Notes: generated by a model from the sequence alone, not told the origin. 52,023 nucleotides of DNA from Leptolyngbya sp. PCC 6406 (GCF_000332095.2 NZ_KI913949.1:43421-95443); one strand, 5' to 3'. Shown: positions 32,193 to 41,944, counted from the stretch's first letter. Numbers and translations are program-made.

Positions 32193-34298
32193 ATGGCCGC
32201 CCCCATTACCCAGCAAAACGGCATCTTTGCCCCCCACGTTTTCACCCGGCCCGCCAATGGCAGTACCCTCAACGCCTCCATCCTCGTCGTGGGCGGCTCT
32301 ACTGCGGCCTATGCCGCTACCCTGGCCAGTCTGCACCTGAAGGTGGATGTGGTGCTGGTGCAGCCCCAGGCCGTTGTGGGGGGACAGTTCACGGCCCAGG
32401 GATTACCGGCCTCCGATGATGGGGACTTGCTAAAACAGAACGCCGATCTCTGGTCTTTGGATGGTGAGCAGTTTGCTATTTCTCGCTGGCAGCGCATCTT
32501 TCGTCAGCGACAGCGGGCCTTGCAACCCGTGGGGGGACGGCTAGATCCCAATCCGGGGGGGGGCTGGGTGAGTAACTTTGCCACGACTCCTGTGGTGGCA
32601 GCGACGGCAATGAACTCAGCCCTTGTGCCCTACCTCAGTGAGGGGCGACTGCGGTTAATACCCTATAGCGACCCGGTGCAGGTTTTAGCGACGGACCCGC
32701 CGGGGCAGCGACGCCAGGTGGCGGGGGTGGTTTTTCGCGATCGCCAGACCGGAGCCCAATTCACTGTCACCGCCTCTGTGGTCCTAGAGGCGACGGATTT
32801 GGGGGATTTACTGGAACTGGGGGGCATCGAGTCGCGGGTTGGTCAGGAATCCCGCCACGAAACCGGGGAGGCCATCCTTCCGGATCTGCCCCGGCCCCAA
32901 TGCCAGCAATCCATCACTTTTGATGTGGTGGTGGAGCGGACGCTACCGGGGCAAGGGGTGACGGTGACGGCTCCCCCCACCTATGGCAAAGCTCCCTGGT
33001 TTAATCCCCATGAGTTTACGGGCGTCTTCTGGACGAAGACGAAGGACGGCCAGTGGCAGAAGTGGGACTTTTTTAGTGCCTTTGGTATCTTTCGCTATCG
33101 CCGTCTCCGTCGTCAGCAGCCCTATGAAAAAGCGGTGTCGCCGGGGGATGTGACGGTGATCAACTGGGGCACCTCCCCCGATCCTGAACGCTCTTTTTGC
33201 TGCGGCAATGATTACCGGGAGGGCTATCTGGTGGGGGTGAGTCGGGAGGAGCGGCAGCGCCATATCCAGCAGGCCCGCGATCGCGCCCGAGGCTATCTCC
33301 ATTTTTTGCAAACCCACGGCGTCCCAGATCTGAAACCACGCGGTGACATGACTTGGACCGAGGATGGCATTGCCCTGGAGCCCTACATCCGGGAAGCCCG
33401 CCGGGGTATTGCCCTCACCACCATTCGTCATGAGGATGTGGCGGAGCGTTTCTTTCCAGCCCAAGGCCGCGCCCGCTGCTTTGAGGATGCTGTGGGCATC
33501 GGTCAGTATCATTACCTGGATCTCCACGGCAACGACCAACCGGGTCATATTACCCCCAAGGGCAAAGAGGTAGTAGCCCTGCCCTTTTCCTTGCCCCTGA
33601 AGGCACTGGTGCCCATTGCCACCGATGGGCTGATTCTGTCGGCAAAAAGCATTGGCACCACCCACATCACCAACGCCGCCTATCGGATGCACCCGATCGA
33701 ATGGGCGATTGGAGAGGCGAGTGGATTTCTGGCGGTTTTTGCCGTGTGGACCGGAAAATCCCCCCATGACTTGGCCACGGACGAAGCCCAGGTGCGGAAA
33801 ATCCAGGGATTCATGACCCGTAATGGCATCCCTATCTTCTGGTTCGATGATGTGGGTCATGAGGATCCTGACTTTGAACCGATCCAGGTTCTGGCCGCCG
33901 CTAATATTGTCCGCAGTGAGAACTTGAAGACGCTGCACTTTCGCCCTACAGCCCCCGTCAGTCGAGCAGTGGTGGCCACGGCCCTGGGCAAGGTGATGAT
34001 CCTCCCCCCACAAACGCCCCCCAGACCCACTTTTGTGGATGTGCAACCGGGACGCCATTGGGCCTATGAAGCCATTGAAACCCTCCACAGCCATGGGCTA
34101 GTGGCGGGGGTTGGAGGAAACCGCTTTGCCCCCGATCAGCCCATCACCCGCCAGCAGCTTTCGTTGTTGGTGCAGCGGGCCATGCCCGATATCCATGACA
34201 GCGCCTTTGCCCGCACCCCCATTGACACCGCACCCCTCCAGCGGCGGGAGTTATCCCGAGTCCTCTATGAACTCCTCAAGCATCGCCTGGGGATCTAA
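32193..34298 (+). CDS. FAD-dependent oxidoreductase with C-terminal SLH domain
   Basis: A 701-residue protein. The N-terminus has a dinucleotide-binding motif with changed spacing (ASILVVGGSTAAYAATLASL, about 28-47) and VVGGQFTAQGLPASDD, as in the FAD_oxidored family often called xanthan-lyase-like. Middle motifs are VVLEATDLGDLLELGG, ALTTIRHEDVAERF and HITNAAYRMHPIEWAIGEASG, the FAD-domain end. Residues about 610-660 (FVDVQPGRHWAYEAIETLH ... RFAPDQPITRQQLSLLV) form one SLH unit, usually a cell-wall anchor. Yet no signal peptide is evident, which is odd for an SLH protein. Substrate unknown; the small membrane protein upstream may be in the same operon. Confidence 0.8.
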   Translation: MAAPITQQNGIFAPHVFTRPANGSTLNASILVVGGSTAAYAATLASLHLKVDVVLVQPQAVVGGQFTAQGLPASDDGDLLKQNADLWSLDGEQFAISRWQRIFRQRQRALQPVGGRLDPNPGGGWVSNFATTPVVAATAMNSALVPYLSEGRLRLIPYSDPVQVLATDPPGQRRQVAGVVFRDRQTGAQFTVTASVVLEATDLGDLLELGGIESRVGQESRHETGEAILPDLPRPQCQQSITFDVVVERTLPGQGVTVTAPPTYGKAPWFNPHEFTGVFWTKTKDGQWQKWDFFSAFGIFRYRRLRRQQPYEKAVSPGDVTVINWGTSPDPERSFCCGNDYREGYLVGVSREERQRHIQQARDRARGYLHFLQTHGVPDLKPRGDMTWTEDGIALEPYIREARRGIALTTIRHEDVAERFFPAQGRARCFEDAVGIGQYHYLDLHGNDQPGHITPKGKEVVALPFSLPLKALVPIATDGLILSAKSIGTTHITNAAYRMHPIEWAIGEASGFLAVFAVWTGKSPHDLATDEAQVRKIQGFMTRNGIPIFWFDDVGHEDPDFEPIQVLAAANIVRSENLKTLHFRPTAPVSRAVVATALGKVMILPPQTPPRPTFVDVQPGRHWAYEAIETLHSHGLVAGVGGNRFAPDQPITRQQLSLLVQRAMPDIHDSAFARTPIDTAPLQRRELSRVLYELLKHRLGI

Positions 34299-34324
34299 AC
34301 TCATCCGAAACACCCTCAAAGCGA

Positions 34325-34380
34325 CGGCTGGCTTTCTCCCTTCGGGAGACGCAGGGAGAACGACTCCGCTCAGCCAGCCG
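34325..34380. repeat. Hairpin repeat forming the end of the methyltransferase gene
   Basis: Arms CGGCTGGCT (34325-34333) and AGCCAGCCG (34372-34380) enclose TTCTCCCTTCGGGAGACGC and ACGACTCCGCTC. The same module occurs at 27058-27139 inside the 283-bp element. It overlaps the 3' end of the reverse-strand methyltransferase, supplying the last codons and the TGA, and lies between two converging genes, where it may serve as a terminator. Confidence 0.65.
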
Positions 34381-35041
34381 AACCCTCAGATTCTTGCCGT
34401 TCGGCAATGACGGCATAGAAGGGATCGCCCCCTGCTAACCCCAGCATTTGCAGAATCATGGGGGCAGAGGCGGGGCGGGCGATAAGTTCTGGGGAACCGA
34501 AGCCGGGAACAGCTTGAACGTATTGGCGCACCAGTTGCAACCGCTGGGCTTCGGTGCCGTCTCGCCAAACTGCGATCGCTTTTTGGTAAAACATGCGATT
34601 CGAGAAGCTGACGATGGCGATCCCTCCCGGTTTCAAGATGCGGTGGATTTCTGCAAACACCGCCTCTGGATACTGGAGGTACTGCACCGACACCGTATTC
34701 AAGACGGCATCAAAGGACTGATCGGCGCAGGGGAGCGTCTGATTCTCATTCAGATTTTGGAGAAAAAAGTGATTCAGGCGGGGGTTTTTAGCCAGCTCAT
34801 CGGCATTCATGCCATGGCCCTCTACCCAATCGAAGGCCATATCCTGGGGCAGATGGGACACCCAGCTACTCATCAGGTCTAGGATGCGGCTGTTGGGGCG
34901 CAAACGTTCCCGATAGAGATCCGTCAGTTGGCTAATGAAGCCCTCATCCACATGGGTGACAAACCGGGGTACATCGTAGAACTGATCATCCTGGGCGGCA
35001 TCGAGTTTCTGGCGTTGTTGGGGCTGGAGTAGGGAGGTCAT
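34370..35041 (-). CDS. Class I SAM-dependent methyltransferase (Methyltransf_11 type)
   Basis: A 223-residue protein with a modified motif I (SRILDLMSSWVSHLP, about residue 52), the acidic loop EGHGMNADEL, motif IV AVLNTVSVQYLQYPEA (about 110), and LKPGGIAIVSFSNRMF after it. Similar proteins are conserved in cyanobacteria and plants without a settled substrate. The final residues ESEGSAG and stop come from the hairpin repeat at 34325-34380, so the natural C-terminus was probably altered by repeat insertion. It converges with the FAD oxidoreductase gene and lies downstream of the fba terminator. Confidence 0.82.
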   Translation of the reverse strand: MTSLLQPQQRQKLDAAQDDQFYDVPRFVTHVDEGFISQLTDLYRERLRPNSRILDLMSSWVSHLPQDMAFDWVEGHGMNADELAKNPRLNHFFLQNLNENQTLPCADQSFDAVLNTVSVQYLQYPEAVFAEIHRILKPGGIAIVSFSNRMFYQKAIAVWRDGTEAQRLQLVRQYVQAVPGFGSPELIARPASAPMILQMLGLAGGDPFYAVIAERQESEGSAG

Positions 35042-35095
35042 GGACAGAAGAACAGGGCCACGAAAGGGACGGCATGGTCAACACAGCATTCGCAA

Positions 35096-35130
35096 AAAAG
35101 CGATCGCACTTTTGAAGTGCGATCGCTTTT
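35096..35130. terminator. Terminator of fba built on a HIP1 palindrome
   Basis: AAAAGCGATCGCACTT and its exact complement around TTG; A-run and T-run on the two sides allow termination on either strand. It lies 39 bp past the fba stop. Confidence 0.75.
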
Positions 35131-35168
35131 CAACCTAAAGCTCTAGACAAGAGCAAATCTAAGCTGGA

Positions 35169-36248
35169 CTAAACCGCAGCCGCAGCCTTGGTTTTCGCAG
35201 CCAATTCACCAGCGGCGTACTTAGCAGCAAACACCTCAACGCCCGCCTGCTTGATCTTGCTGGCATTCCCAGCAGAGCCAAAGGCTTCGTAGCGCTCACG
35301 GCAGACTTGCTGCATGTACTTGATGGCAGGCTTCATGAAGTGACGAGGATCAAAGTTAGAGGGATCCTTCGCCGCCGCTTCCCGAATGGCTGCGGTGATG
35401 GCAAGACGATTGTCGGTGTCGATATTCACCTTCCGCACGCCGCTCTTGATGCCCTTTTGGATTTCCTCAATGGGCACACCGTAGGTCTCAGGAATCTGGC
35501 CACCATACTTGTTGATCATGTCCAGCCACTCTTGGGGCACCGAGGAAGACCCGTGCATGACCAAGTGGGTGTTGGGCAGCCGCTTGTGAATTTCTTCAAT
35601 GCGGCTAATGGCCAGAATTTCGCCCGTGGGTTTGCGGGTGAACTTGTAAGCGCCGTGGCTGGTGCCAATGGCCACCGCTAGGGCATCCACCTGAGTCGCT
35701 TCCACAAACTGCACCGCTTCATCAGGATCCGTCAGCAGTTGATCCTTGCTGAGGGTGCCTTCAAAACCATGGCCATCTTCCGCTTCCCCAGCACCCGTTT
35801 CCAGGGAGCCCAGACAACCCAGTTCCCCTTCAACACTCGCGCCGATGGCATGGGCCACCTTCACCACTTCAGCCGTGACATTGACGTTGTACTCGAAGCT
35901 AGCGGGGGTTTTTGCATCCGCTTCCAGGGAGCCGTCCATCATCACGCTGGTGAAGCCGTTACGAATGGCAGAGTAGCAGGTGGCGGGGCTGTTGCCGTGG
36001 TCTTGGTGCATCACCACGGGAATGTGAGGATAGGTCTCTACCGCAGCAATCACCAAATGCCGTAGAAAGTTTTCGCCAGCATAGGTCCGGGCACCGCGAG
36101 ACGCCTGCAAGATCACAGGGCTGTCAGTCTCGTCAGCAGCCTTCATGATAGACAGGATCTGCTCCAGGTTGTTGACGTTGTAGGCCGGAATCCCGTAGCC
36201 GTTCTCGGCTGCGTGATCCAGCATCAGCCGCATGGGGACAAGCGCCAT
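35169..36248 (-). CDS. fbaA: Class II fructose-1,6-bisphosphate aldolase (Calvin-cycle subtype)
   Basis: A 359-residue zinc aldolase that joins DHAP with glyceraldehyde-3-phosphate (or erythrose-4-phosphate) in the Calvin cycle and gluconeogenesis. Visible: [19 protein letters not shown], zinc ligands in VMHQDHGNS (about 80) and [21 protein letters not shown], and [13 protein letters not shown] for phosphate binding. Length is standard. A strong AGGAGG lies 5 bases before the ATG. Single-gene unit with a HIP1-based terminator; the 255 bp between the start and tRNA-Lys presumably hold its promoter. Confidence 0.96.
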   Translation of the reverse strand: MALVPMRLMLDHAAENGYGIPAYNVNNLEQILSIMKAADETDSPVILQASRGARTYAGENFLRHLVIAAVETYPHIPVVMHQDHGNSPATCYSAIRNGFTSVMMDGSLEADAKTPASFEYNVNVTAEVVKVAHAIGASVEGELGCLGSLETGAGEAEDGHGFEGTLSKDQLLTDPDEAVQFVEATQVDALAVAIGTSHGAYKFTRKPTGEILAISRIEEIHKRLPNTHLVMHGSSSVPQEWLDMINKYGGQIPETYGVPIEEIQKGIKSGVRKVNIDTDNRLAITAAIREAAAKDPSNFDPRHFMKPAIKYMQQVCRERYEAFGSAGNASKIKQAGVEVFAAKYAAGELAAKTKAAAAV

Positions 36249-36503
36249 AAAATCCTCCTAAAATCTATATCTAGCCTTTTGGCAAGCTTACACAAAACCA
36301 ATAGGTATCCATACCAGTCAATCTTAAGGCAGATTCCTGTGCTTATGACGGAATGTTAGGACAACCTAAAATTTTCGTAAAGCGTGAAATTAACAATCGA
36401 TAGGGCCTCAACCCCCTACAGACTCCAATTCCGCTGACCTGACTACGCCCTATGTTCGCCCTATGTTAGGGAACGCTCAATTGTAAAGGGCAAGAAATTT
36501 CCA

Positions 36504-36575
36504 TGGGTCGCCTGGGATTCGAACCCAAGACCGATCGGTTAAAAGCCGAGTGCTCTACCGCTGAGCTAGCGACCC
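36504..36575 (-). tRNA. tRNA-Lys (TTT)
   Basis: A 72-base cloverleaf on the reverse strand: acceptor GGGTCGC/GCGACCC, D-arm AGCTCAGCGGTAGAGC, anticodon loop CTTTTAA (anticodon TTT), T-arm TTGGGTTCGAATCCCAG, discriminator A. CCA is not encoded. Confidence 0.97.
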
Positions 36576-36763
36576 CTAAGGCAAGCGCTTATTTCTAAGG
36601 CACGGTTATAGATACTAACATATCAAGCCCTCAGAACTAACCCATATTTGGGGGGGGTAACTGGGATTTAGCCCACCTATACCCAGTCCAGCTCGAAATC
36701 TGGCGTTTCCCCACCGGGAAAACGCCACTTCTGGACTTGGGCAAGGTTTATTTTGCAGGTGCC

Positions 36764-38032
36764 CTAGGCGTGGATAGAACCGTCGGGCAAAATTGCTCCC
36801 CGCAGGACAGTTCCCGTCAGCTTCACCATAATCTTTTCCCCCACCTTGACCTGGGCACCGCTGAGGTCCGCGCCGCTGAGGTCCGCGCCGCTGAGGTCCG
36901 CACCGATCAGGTTCGCTTCCCGCAGATTAGCGTGGCTGAGGTTGGCCTGGAGGAGGTTAGCCCGAAATAGGTTGGCCTTAGAGAGGTTGGCCCGATTTAG
37001 GTTGATCTTGTGCAAAAAGGCATCCTTGAGGTTTGCTTCCCTGAGGTCCGCATTGCTGAGATTGCGTCCTGAGAGATCCTTCTCTTGCAGATCGGCCCCC
37101 CGCATATCCGATCCACTGAGGTCAGAATCGACCGGGCGTGCTTTAGGGGGCGGTTGGGCAGTACTGGCAGATGAGCCACCGGGGGGGGAAGCACTACTAC
37201 TGTTACTGTAGCCATAGCTGCTGTAGCCATAGGGGCTTCTGTAACCCTGGGGGGGGGTATAGCTGCTGTGAGACGAGCTACTGCCAGAATTAGGGCTGGT
37301 AGCCCCACTACTGCCCGGATAGCCGCTATTCCAAGTGTCGCGATAATAACTGCTATTAGCCTCGGCGGGGCTGCGGTGGCCCGGATCATAGCTGGCGGCT
37401 TCACGCCGTTCTTGGCGATCGCGACTGCGGCTGGCACCGTTGCTTCCATTGGTTCCCCCGCTAGGGCTAGTTCCCTTAGCCCCATTACTACTAGCCCCAT
37501 TACTGCTGGTAGCCCCATTACTGCTGGCGGTACTACTGCCTGTGCTACCCGTGCTATTGCTACTAGCCGTGCCCCGACTAGAGCCAGCCTCTGGACGACC
37601 ATAGCCGTTACTGGAACCCGCTGCACCGCTGTAGCCGCCGGAGGCCGTAGCATTGGGTGGGGGTGAAGAATAGTACCGCGCCCGATAGCTGCTGTATTGA
37701 CCGTAGGCAGAGGCTGCACCATTGGCGGCTCCATAGGGAGCCTGGTAGCGATTAGTGTAGGCTCGGCTACCCGTATCCGTTGAACGCTGGGCACCATAGC
37801 GTTGGGCTGCCCCGACAGTGCTGCCGACCCGGACATGGGTGCGGAGATAGTCACGGGCGTGGTTGAGCTGCTTGAGTTTTTCTTGGGCCTTTTCGACGAG
37901 GCGCTGGTTATCCTGGGGCAAACGATCGGGGTGCCAAATAAACACCAGATCCTTATAAGCCTGGTTCACCTCTTCCATTGAGGCCCCAGGCTCTAAGTCC
38001 AGCACTCTGTAAGCATTTTCGAGCTCGCGCAT
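36764..38032 (-). CDS. DnaJ-domain protein with pentapeptide repeats
   Basis: The ATG at 38032 gives 422 residues. Residues 1-65 are a J domain (ENAYRVLDLEPGASMEEVNQ, then WHPDR with the HPD tripeptide needed to stimulate DnaK). Residues about 75-320 are low complexity, very rich in Ser, Gly, Tyr, Asn and Pro. Residues about 325-405 are roughly 14 pentapeptide repeats (A(N/D)LxX: ADLREANLKDAFLHKINLN), a right-handed beta-helix. J-domain plus pentapeptide proteins are a cyanobacterial speciality, thought to recruit Hsp70 to a scaffold or membrane site. The tandem GCGCCGCTGAGGTCC repeats at 36857-36900 code the final pentapeptides. A longer frame to 38074 is not supported. Confidence 0.85.
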   Translation of the reverse strand: MRELENAYRVLDLEPGASMEEVNQAYKDLVFIWHPDRLPQDNQRLVEKAQEKLKQLNHARDYLRTHVRVGSTVGAAQRYGAQRSTDTGSRAYTNRYQAPYGAANGAASAYGQYSSYRARYYSSPPPNATASGGYSGAAGSSNGYGRPEAGSSRGTASSNSTGSTGSSTASSNGATSSNGASSNGAKGTSPSGGTNGSNGASRSRDRQERREAASYDPGHRSPAEANSSYYRDTWNSGYPGSSGATSPNSGSSSSHSSYTPPQGYRSPYGYSSYGYSNSSSASPPGGSSASTAQPPPKARPVDSDLSGSDMRGADLQEKDLSGRNLSNADLREANLKDAFLHKINLNRANLSKANLFRANLLQANLSHANLREANLIGADLSGADLSGADLSGAQVKVGEKIMVKLTGTVLRGAILPDGSIHA

Positions 38033-38311
38033 GAAGCCTTCCGTCTTCGGTGCTATGGCCCAGCCCCAGCCCATGCCGCTGACTAGATTCCCTTCATTTT
38101 AAGGGGTCGGTTGTGCGACTGTGAGCCTAGTGATGCTTTAAGGCTAGGGTATCGCTTCCCTAACTGGGGGTTTCTGCCCATTCGCTTAAGCTTTGGATAA
38201 AGATTGCTGTACCTGTGGAAGAAACCTCGAAGTTTCTCGGTTACCTGCTACAGAGTGTTTCAGCTAGATACGGGTCCAGCATGTTCAGCGAAGATCCAGG
38301 GAATGCCATCC

Positions 38312-38553
38312 CTAGTACGCTGCGGCGTAAATAGCCTAGCCGTTCTATCGTGGCACACCTCGGCCCTCACCCTAGCCCTCTCCCACGGGGAGAGGAGACC
38401 GGAAAATATTGGGCTGGTGGAGCACAAGTTTGATTTTCAGGGTTTCGTAGGGTGCATAGCGCTAAGGCGCGGCTTCGCCCACGCGAAGCAATGCACCGCA
38501 GAAAGGCAACGCCTAGGGGGAATGGTCACAGGATTTGCACCGCAGAGTACTAG
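38312..38553. mobile_element. CTAGTAC-family miniature element, copy E (242 bp, long form)
   Basis: Bounded by CTAGTAC and GTACTAG, with terminal TGCGGCGTAAAT (left) and ATTTGCACCGCA (right) as inverted repeats. It equals the short form plus about 95 bp that include GCGCGGCTTCGCCCACGCG and the GCATTGCTTCGCG-type repeat. Nearly identical to copy F. The rest of 38075-38698 shows no gene. Confidence 0.8.
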
Positions 38554-38698
38554 GGCCGTAGGCTGAATCGATTTACGGGTGGCAGAGCCTGGGTACGAGT
38601 GCGACCAAAATCTGAAATAAAAAAGGGTAAAACCTGACTGTGAATTTTCATGTTTCTGTTGGGCTTTCCCCCAGCAATAGGATCCCATGGATTCCATG

Positions 38699-38924
38699 TC
38701 ATCCTAGGACAAAGTTTTGTGCCGTTTCCCGATACTTACCTCTGAGTACTTTTACTATGAAGAGTGAAGCGGTGAAGGCATCGTAGCCTTGTCGCCAGAC
38801 TAAATGCCACCCTGTCTTCACCGCGATCGCACTGCTCCAGAAGGCCATGTCCAGGTTCTTTTGGGACGCTCCAGAAAGGTTTCTTAACTGTACTTCCCGC
38901 TTCTAGGATGATCCCTATCTTCAT
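38699..38924 (-). pseudogene. Small frameshifted gene
   Basis: An ATG at 38924, preceded by TCAGGAGA, opens MKIGIILEAGSTVKKPFW, SVPKEPGHGLLEQ and so on; after LLEQ a one-base shift gives SAIAVKTGWHLVWRQG, YDAFTASLFIVKVLRG, ending at a TGA at 38701-38699. Without the shift the frame reads improbable residues. Together it would be about 75 residues; the family is not recognised. Evidence is the ribosome site and protein-like composition on both sides of the shift. Confidence 0.35.
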
Positions 38925-39064
38925 TGGATCTCCTGAATTTTTCTGGCTAATTGTCATAATCATGGGTTAGCAATAGCAGCCATTGATGGGCTGTTAACCC
39001 CTGGGAAAAACAGTAATAGATGACCTTATCCCTATGACCCATTATTAAATTTGGGGAGCTGACC

Positions 39065-41491
39065 ATGGTTGCTACTTCAGTCCAAACAGCCCAAGACTTT
39101 GTCCGCTGGCTGGATCACGTCCGCCTGACGGATATTCCCATGGTGGGGGGTAAGAATGCCTCCCTGGGGGAAATGATTCAGCAATTGACCTCAAAGGGCA
39201 TTGCGGTGCCCGGTGGCTTTGCCACCACCGCCCATGCCTACCGACACTTCATCTCTAGCAACCAGCTTGATGAAACCCTCCGCCATCTATTTGCCGATCT
39301 GGATGTGGCGGATGTAAAGAATTTGCAACAGCGGGGCCAGCAAGCGCGATCGCTCCTACTCCATGCCCCCTTCCCGCCGGAGCTAGAAGTGGCCATCCGC
39401 GATGCCTACCGGGATATGTGTAACCACTATGGCCCCGATGTAGACGTAGCCGTGCGTTCCAGTGCCACCGCTGAGGACCTGCCCGATGCCAGCTTTGCCG
39501 GACAGCAGGAAACCTACCTGAACGTCCACGGGGAAGCCCAAATCATTGAATCCTGCAAAAAGTGCTTTGCTTCCCTCTTTACCGATCGCGCCATTTCCTA
39601 TCGCCAGACCAAGGGCTTCGACCACTTCGATGTCGCCCTGTCTGTCTGTGTGCAAAAAATGGTGCGCTCTGACCTGGCCACCTCTGGGGTCATGTTCTCC
39701 ATTGATACGGAGACCGGCTTCAAGGATGCCATCCTGATCACCGCTGCCTATGGCCTGGGGGAAAACGTCGTCCAGGGTACCGTCAATCCCGATGAATACC
39801 GGGTGTTCAAACCCACCCTGAAGCAGGGCTACAACCCCATCCTCAGCAAGCGCTTAGGCAGCAAGGCCCTGTGTATGGTGTATGACACCGGCGGTAGCAA
39901 GCTGGTGAAAAATGTCCCTGTGCCCTTGGTGCAACAGCAGCGCTTTGCCCTCAGCGAAGCGGAAATCCTCACCCTGGCCCGCTGGACCTGCATCATTGAA
40001 GACCACTACAGCAGCCTCCGGGGGGGCCAGTTTACCCCCATGGATATTGAGTGGGCCAAGGATGGCATCACGGGGGATTTGTTCATCGTTCAGGCTCGCC
40101 CCGAAACGGTGCAGTCCCAGCGGCAAGACAACGTCCTGCGCACCTACCAGTTGCAAAAGCCGGAGGGTACCCAGCCTCTAGTCACCGGACGGGCGGTGGG
40201 GGCGATGGTGGGTAATGGCCCCGCCTGTGTGATTTTGGATGTGCAGGAAATTGAGCAATTCCGGCCTGGGGAAGTACTGGTCACCGCCAAGACTGACCCC
40301 GACTGGGAACCGATCATGAAACAGGCGGCGGCCATCGTCACCGATCAGGGGGGACGCACCTGCCACGCTGCCATCATTGCGCGGGAGTTGGGCATTCCGG
40401 CGATCGTGGGCTGTGGCAATGCCACCAGCGCAGTCAAGACGGGGCAAGCGGTCACCGTTTCCTGTGCCGAAGGGGAAGATGGCTATGTCTATGAGGGAGC
40501 CTTGCCCTTTGAGGTGAAGGAAATGGCTCTGGATACCCTGCCCACCACCCGGACTAAGGTGATGATGAATGTGGGTAACCCGGACATGGCCTTTGGCCTT
40601 GCGGCCTTGCCTAACGAAGGGGTGGGGCTGGCCCGGATGGAGTTCATCATTGCTAATCACATCCAGGTTCACCCCTTGGCCTTGGTGAATTTTGACAGCC
40701 TCAAGGATGGCTCTACCAAGCGTAAGATCGCTAAGCTCACCCAGCGCTATGACGACAAGCCCCAGTATTTTGTAGACAAGCTGGCCCAGGGGATTGGCAC
40801 CATTGGCGCGGCCTTCTATCCCAAGCCGGTGGTGGTACGCCTGTCGGACTTCAAGAGCAATGAGTACGCCAACCTGCTGGGGGGCGAACCCTTTGAGCCG
40901 AAGGAAGAAAACCCCATGATCGGCTGGCGGGGGGCCTCTCGCTACTATGACGAGCGCTACCGGGCTGGGTTTGCCCTAGAGTGCCAAGCTCTGAAGCGGG
41001 TGCGGGACGAGATGGGCCTGACCAATATCATCCTGATGGTGCCCTTCTGCCGCACCCCGGAGGAAGGCCGTCGGGTGCTGGCGGAAATGGCTAGCCATGG
41101 CTTGGTGCGGGGGGAAAATGGCCTCCAGGTCTATGTCATGTGTGAGTTGCCTAGCAACGTCATTCTGGCGGATGAGTTTAGTCAGGTGTTCGATGGTTTC
41201 TCCATTGGCTCCAATGACCTGACCCAGCTCACCCTGGGGCTGGACCGCGACTCGGCCCTGGTGGCTCACCTATTTGATGAGCGCAATGGGGCGGTGAAGC
41301 GGATGGTGGCGATGGCGATCGCAACGGCGAAAGCCAACGGTCGCAAGATCGGCATCTGTGGCCAAGCCCCCAGTGACTACCCTGAGTTCGCCCGCTTCTT
41401 GGTGGAACAGGGCATCGACACGATGAGCCTGAACCCTGACTCGGTGATTCGCACCATTCTGGACATCGCTGAGATGGAAGCCTCTCTGTAA
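39065..41491 (+). CDS. ppsA: Phosphoenolpyruvate synthase
   Basis: An 808-residue enzyme making PEP from pyruvate and ATP (releasing AMP and phosphate) for gluconeogenesis. Residues 1 to about 350 are the ATP-grasp, pyruvate-phosphate-dikinase-type domain (VGGKNASLGEM, VRSSATAEDLPDASFAGQQE). The swivelling domain has the phosphorylated histidine in DQGGRTCHAAIIARELGIP (about 430). The C-terminal TIM barrel has GVGLARMEF, the PEP-binding FYPKPVVVRLSDFKSNE, GWRGASRYY and SIGSNDLTQLTLGLDRDS. Length is typical. GGGGAGC precedes the ATG; a terminator hairpin follows the stop. Single-gene unit. Confidence 0.96.
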   Translation: MVATSVQTAQDFVRWLDHVRLTDIPMVGGKNASLGEMIQQLTSKGIAVPGGFATTAHAYRHFISSNQLDETLRHLFADLDVADVKNLQQRGQQARSLLLHAPFPPELEVAIRDAYRDMCNHYGPDVDVAVRSSATAEDLPDASFAGQQETYLNVHGEAQIIESCKKCFASLFTDRAISYRQTKGFDHFDVALSVCVQKMVRSDLATSGVMFSIDTETGFKDAILITAAYGLGENVVQGTVNPDEYRVFKPTLKQGYNPILSKRLGSKALCMVYDTGGSKLVKNVPVPLVQQQRFALSEAEILTLARWTCIIEDHYSSLRGGQFTPMDIEWAKDGITGDLFIVQARPETVQSQRQDNVLRTYQLQKPEGTQPLVTGRAVGAMVGNGPACVILDVQEIEQFRPGEVLVTAKTDPDWEPIMKQAAAIVTDQGGRTCHAAIIARELGIPAIVGCGNATSAVKTGQAVTVSCAEGEDGYVYEGALPFEVKEMALDTLPTTRTKVMMNVGNPDMAFGLAALPNEGVGLARMEFIIANHIQVHPLALVNFDSLKDGSTKRKIAKLTQRYDDKPQYFVDKLAQGIGTIGAAFYPKPVVVRLSDFKSNEYANLLGGEPFEPKEENPMIGWRGASRYYDERYRAGFALECQALKRVRDEMGLTNIILMVPFCRTPEEGRRVLAEMASHGLVRGENGLQVYVMCELPSNVILADEFSQVFDGFSIGSNDLTQLTLGLDRDSALVAHLFDERNGAVKRMVAMAIATAKANGRKIGICGQAPSDYPEFARFLVEQGIDTMSLNPDSVIRTILDIAEMEASL

Positions 41492-41503
41492 GGAAGTAAC
41501 TCT

Positions 41504-41534
41504 GGCTGCCCGGTTAGCCCTGGGCAGCCTGTTT
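41504..41534 (+). terminator. Terminator of ppsA
   Basis: GGCTGCCC (41504-41511) and GGGCAGCC (41522-41529) with a 10-base loop, followed by TGTTT, 13 bp after the ppsA stop. Confidence 0.7.
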
Positions 41535-41590
41535 GATGCCAGTGGATTCACAGCGCGATCGCCCTCAGAGTTCTGGGGGCGAATGCTCGA

Positions 41591-41914
41591 TCACGCATAG
41601 ATGGCCTCGCAATCGATTCTGGCTTTCAAATATGGATTCATGCCATACCAATAGCGAATCACATCCACATCTCGGCCAAACAATGTTTCGAGTTCAACTT
41701 TGAGATGAAATCGCTTAAACATATTGGGTTCTATATGCACCACGATGTCGATGTCACTCTCGGCGTGGGCCTCGTTGCGGGCAACGGAACCAAAGATGCC
41801 GATCTGCTTGACGGCATATCGGTCTGCAAAATCAGATTTTAGATCGCATAGCTGCACCAGAATATCTTCTTTGACAGGTGGGAGCATTACATCAAAATAC
41901 TTTTGATCAGGCAT
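41591..41914 (-). CDS. MNT-type minimal nucleotidyltransferase (MntA-like antitoxin)
   Basis: A 107-residue protein with the nucleotidyltransferase signature IFGSVARNEAHAESDIDIVV (GS, 10 residues, DxD) at about residues 40-59 and a third acidic site in DVDVIRY. Such minimal enzymes AMPylate and silence HepT RNase toxins encoded next door. Here no HepT gene follows (downstream is ppsA, converging) or precedes, so it is an orphan antitoxin or has another role. DUF4926 lies 30 bp upstream on the same strand. Confidence 0.85.
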   Translation of the reverse strand: MPDQKYFDVMLPPVKEDILVQLCDLKSDFADRYAVKQIGIFGSVARNEAHAESDIDIVVHIEPNMFKRFHLKVELETLFGRDVDVIRYWYGMNPYLKARIDCEAIYA

Positions 41915-41944
41915 AGTTTAGATCCTGAATTTTCCTGCTGAGCC

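Noticed and set aside
32943-34094. 383-residue reverse open frame inside the FAD oxidoreductase gene
   Set aside because: Long only because of GC-rich codon bias on the opposite strand; the forward frame has clear family motifs.
36997-37854. 285-residue reverse frame overlapping the DnaJ-pentapeptide gene
   Set aside because: Shadow frame of the Ser/Gly/Tyr low-complexity region; the J domain and pentapeptides are in the other frame.
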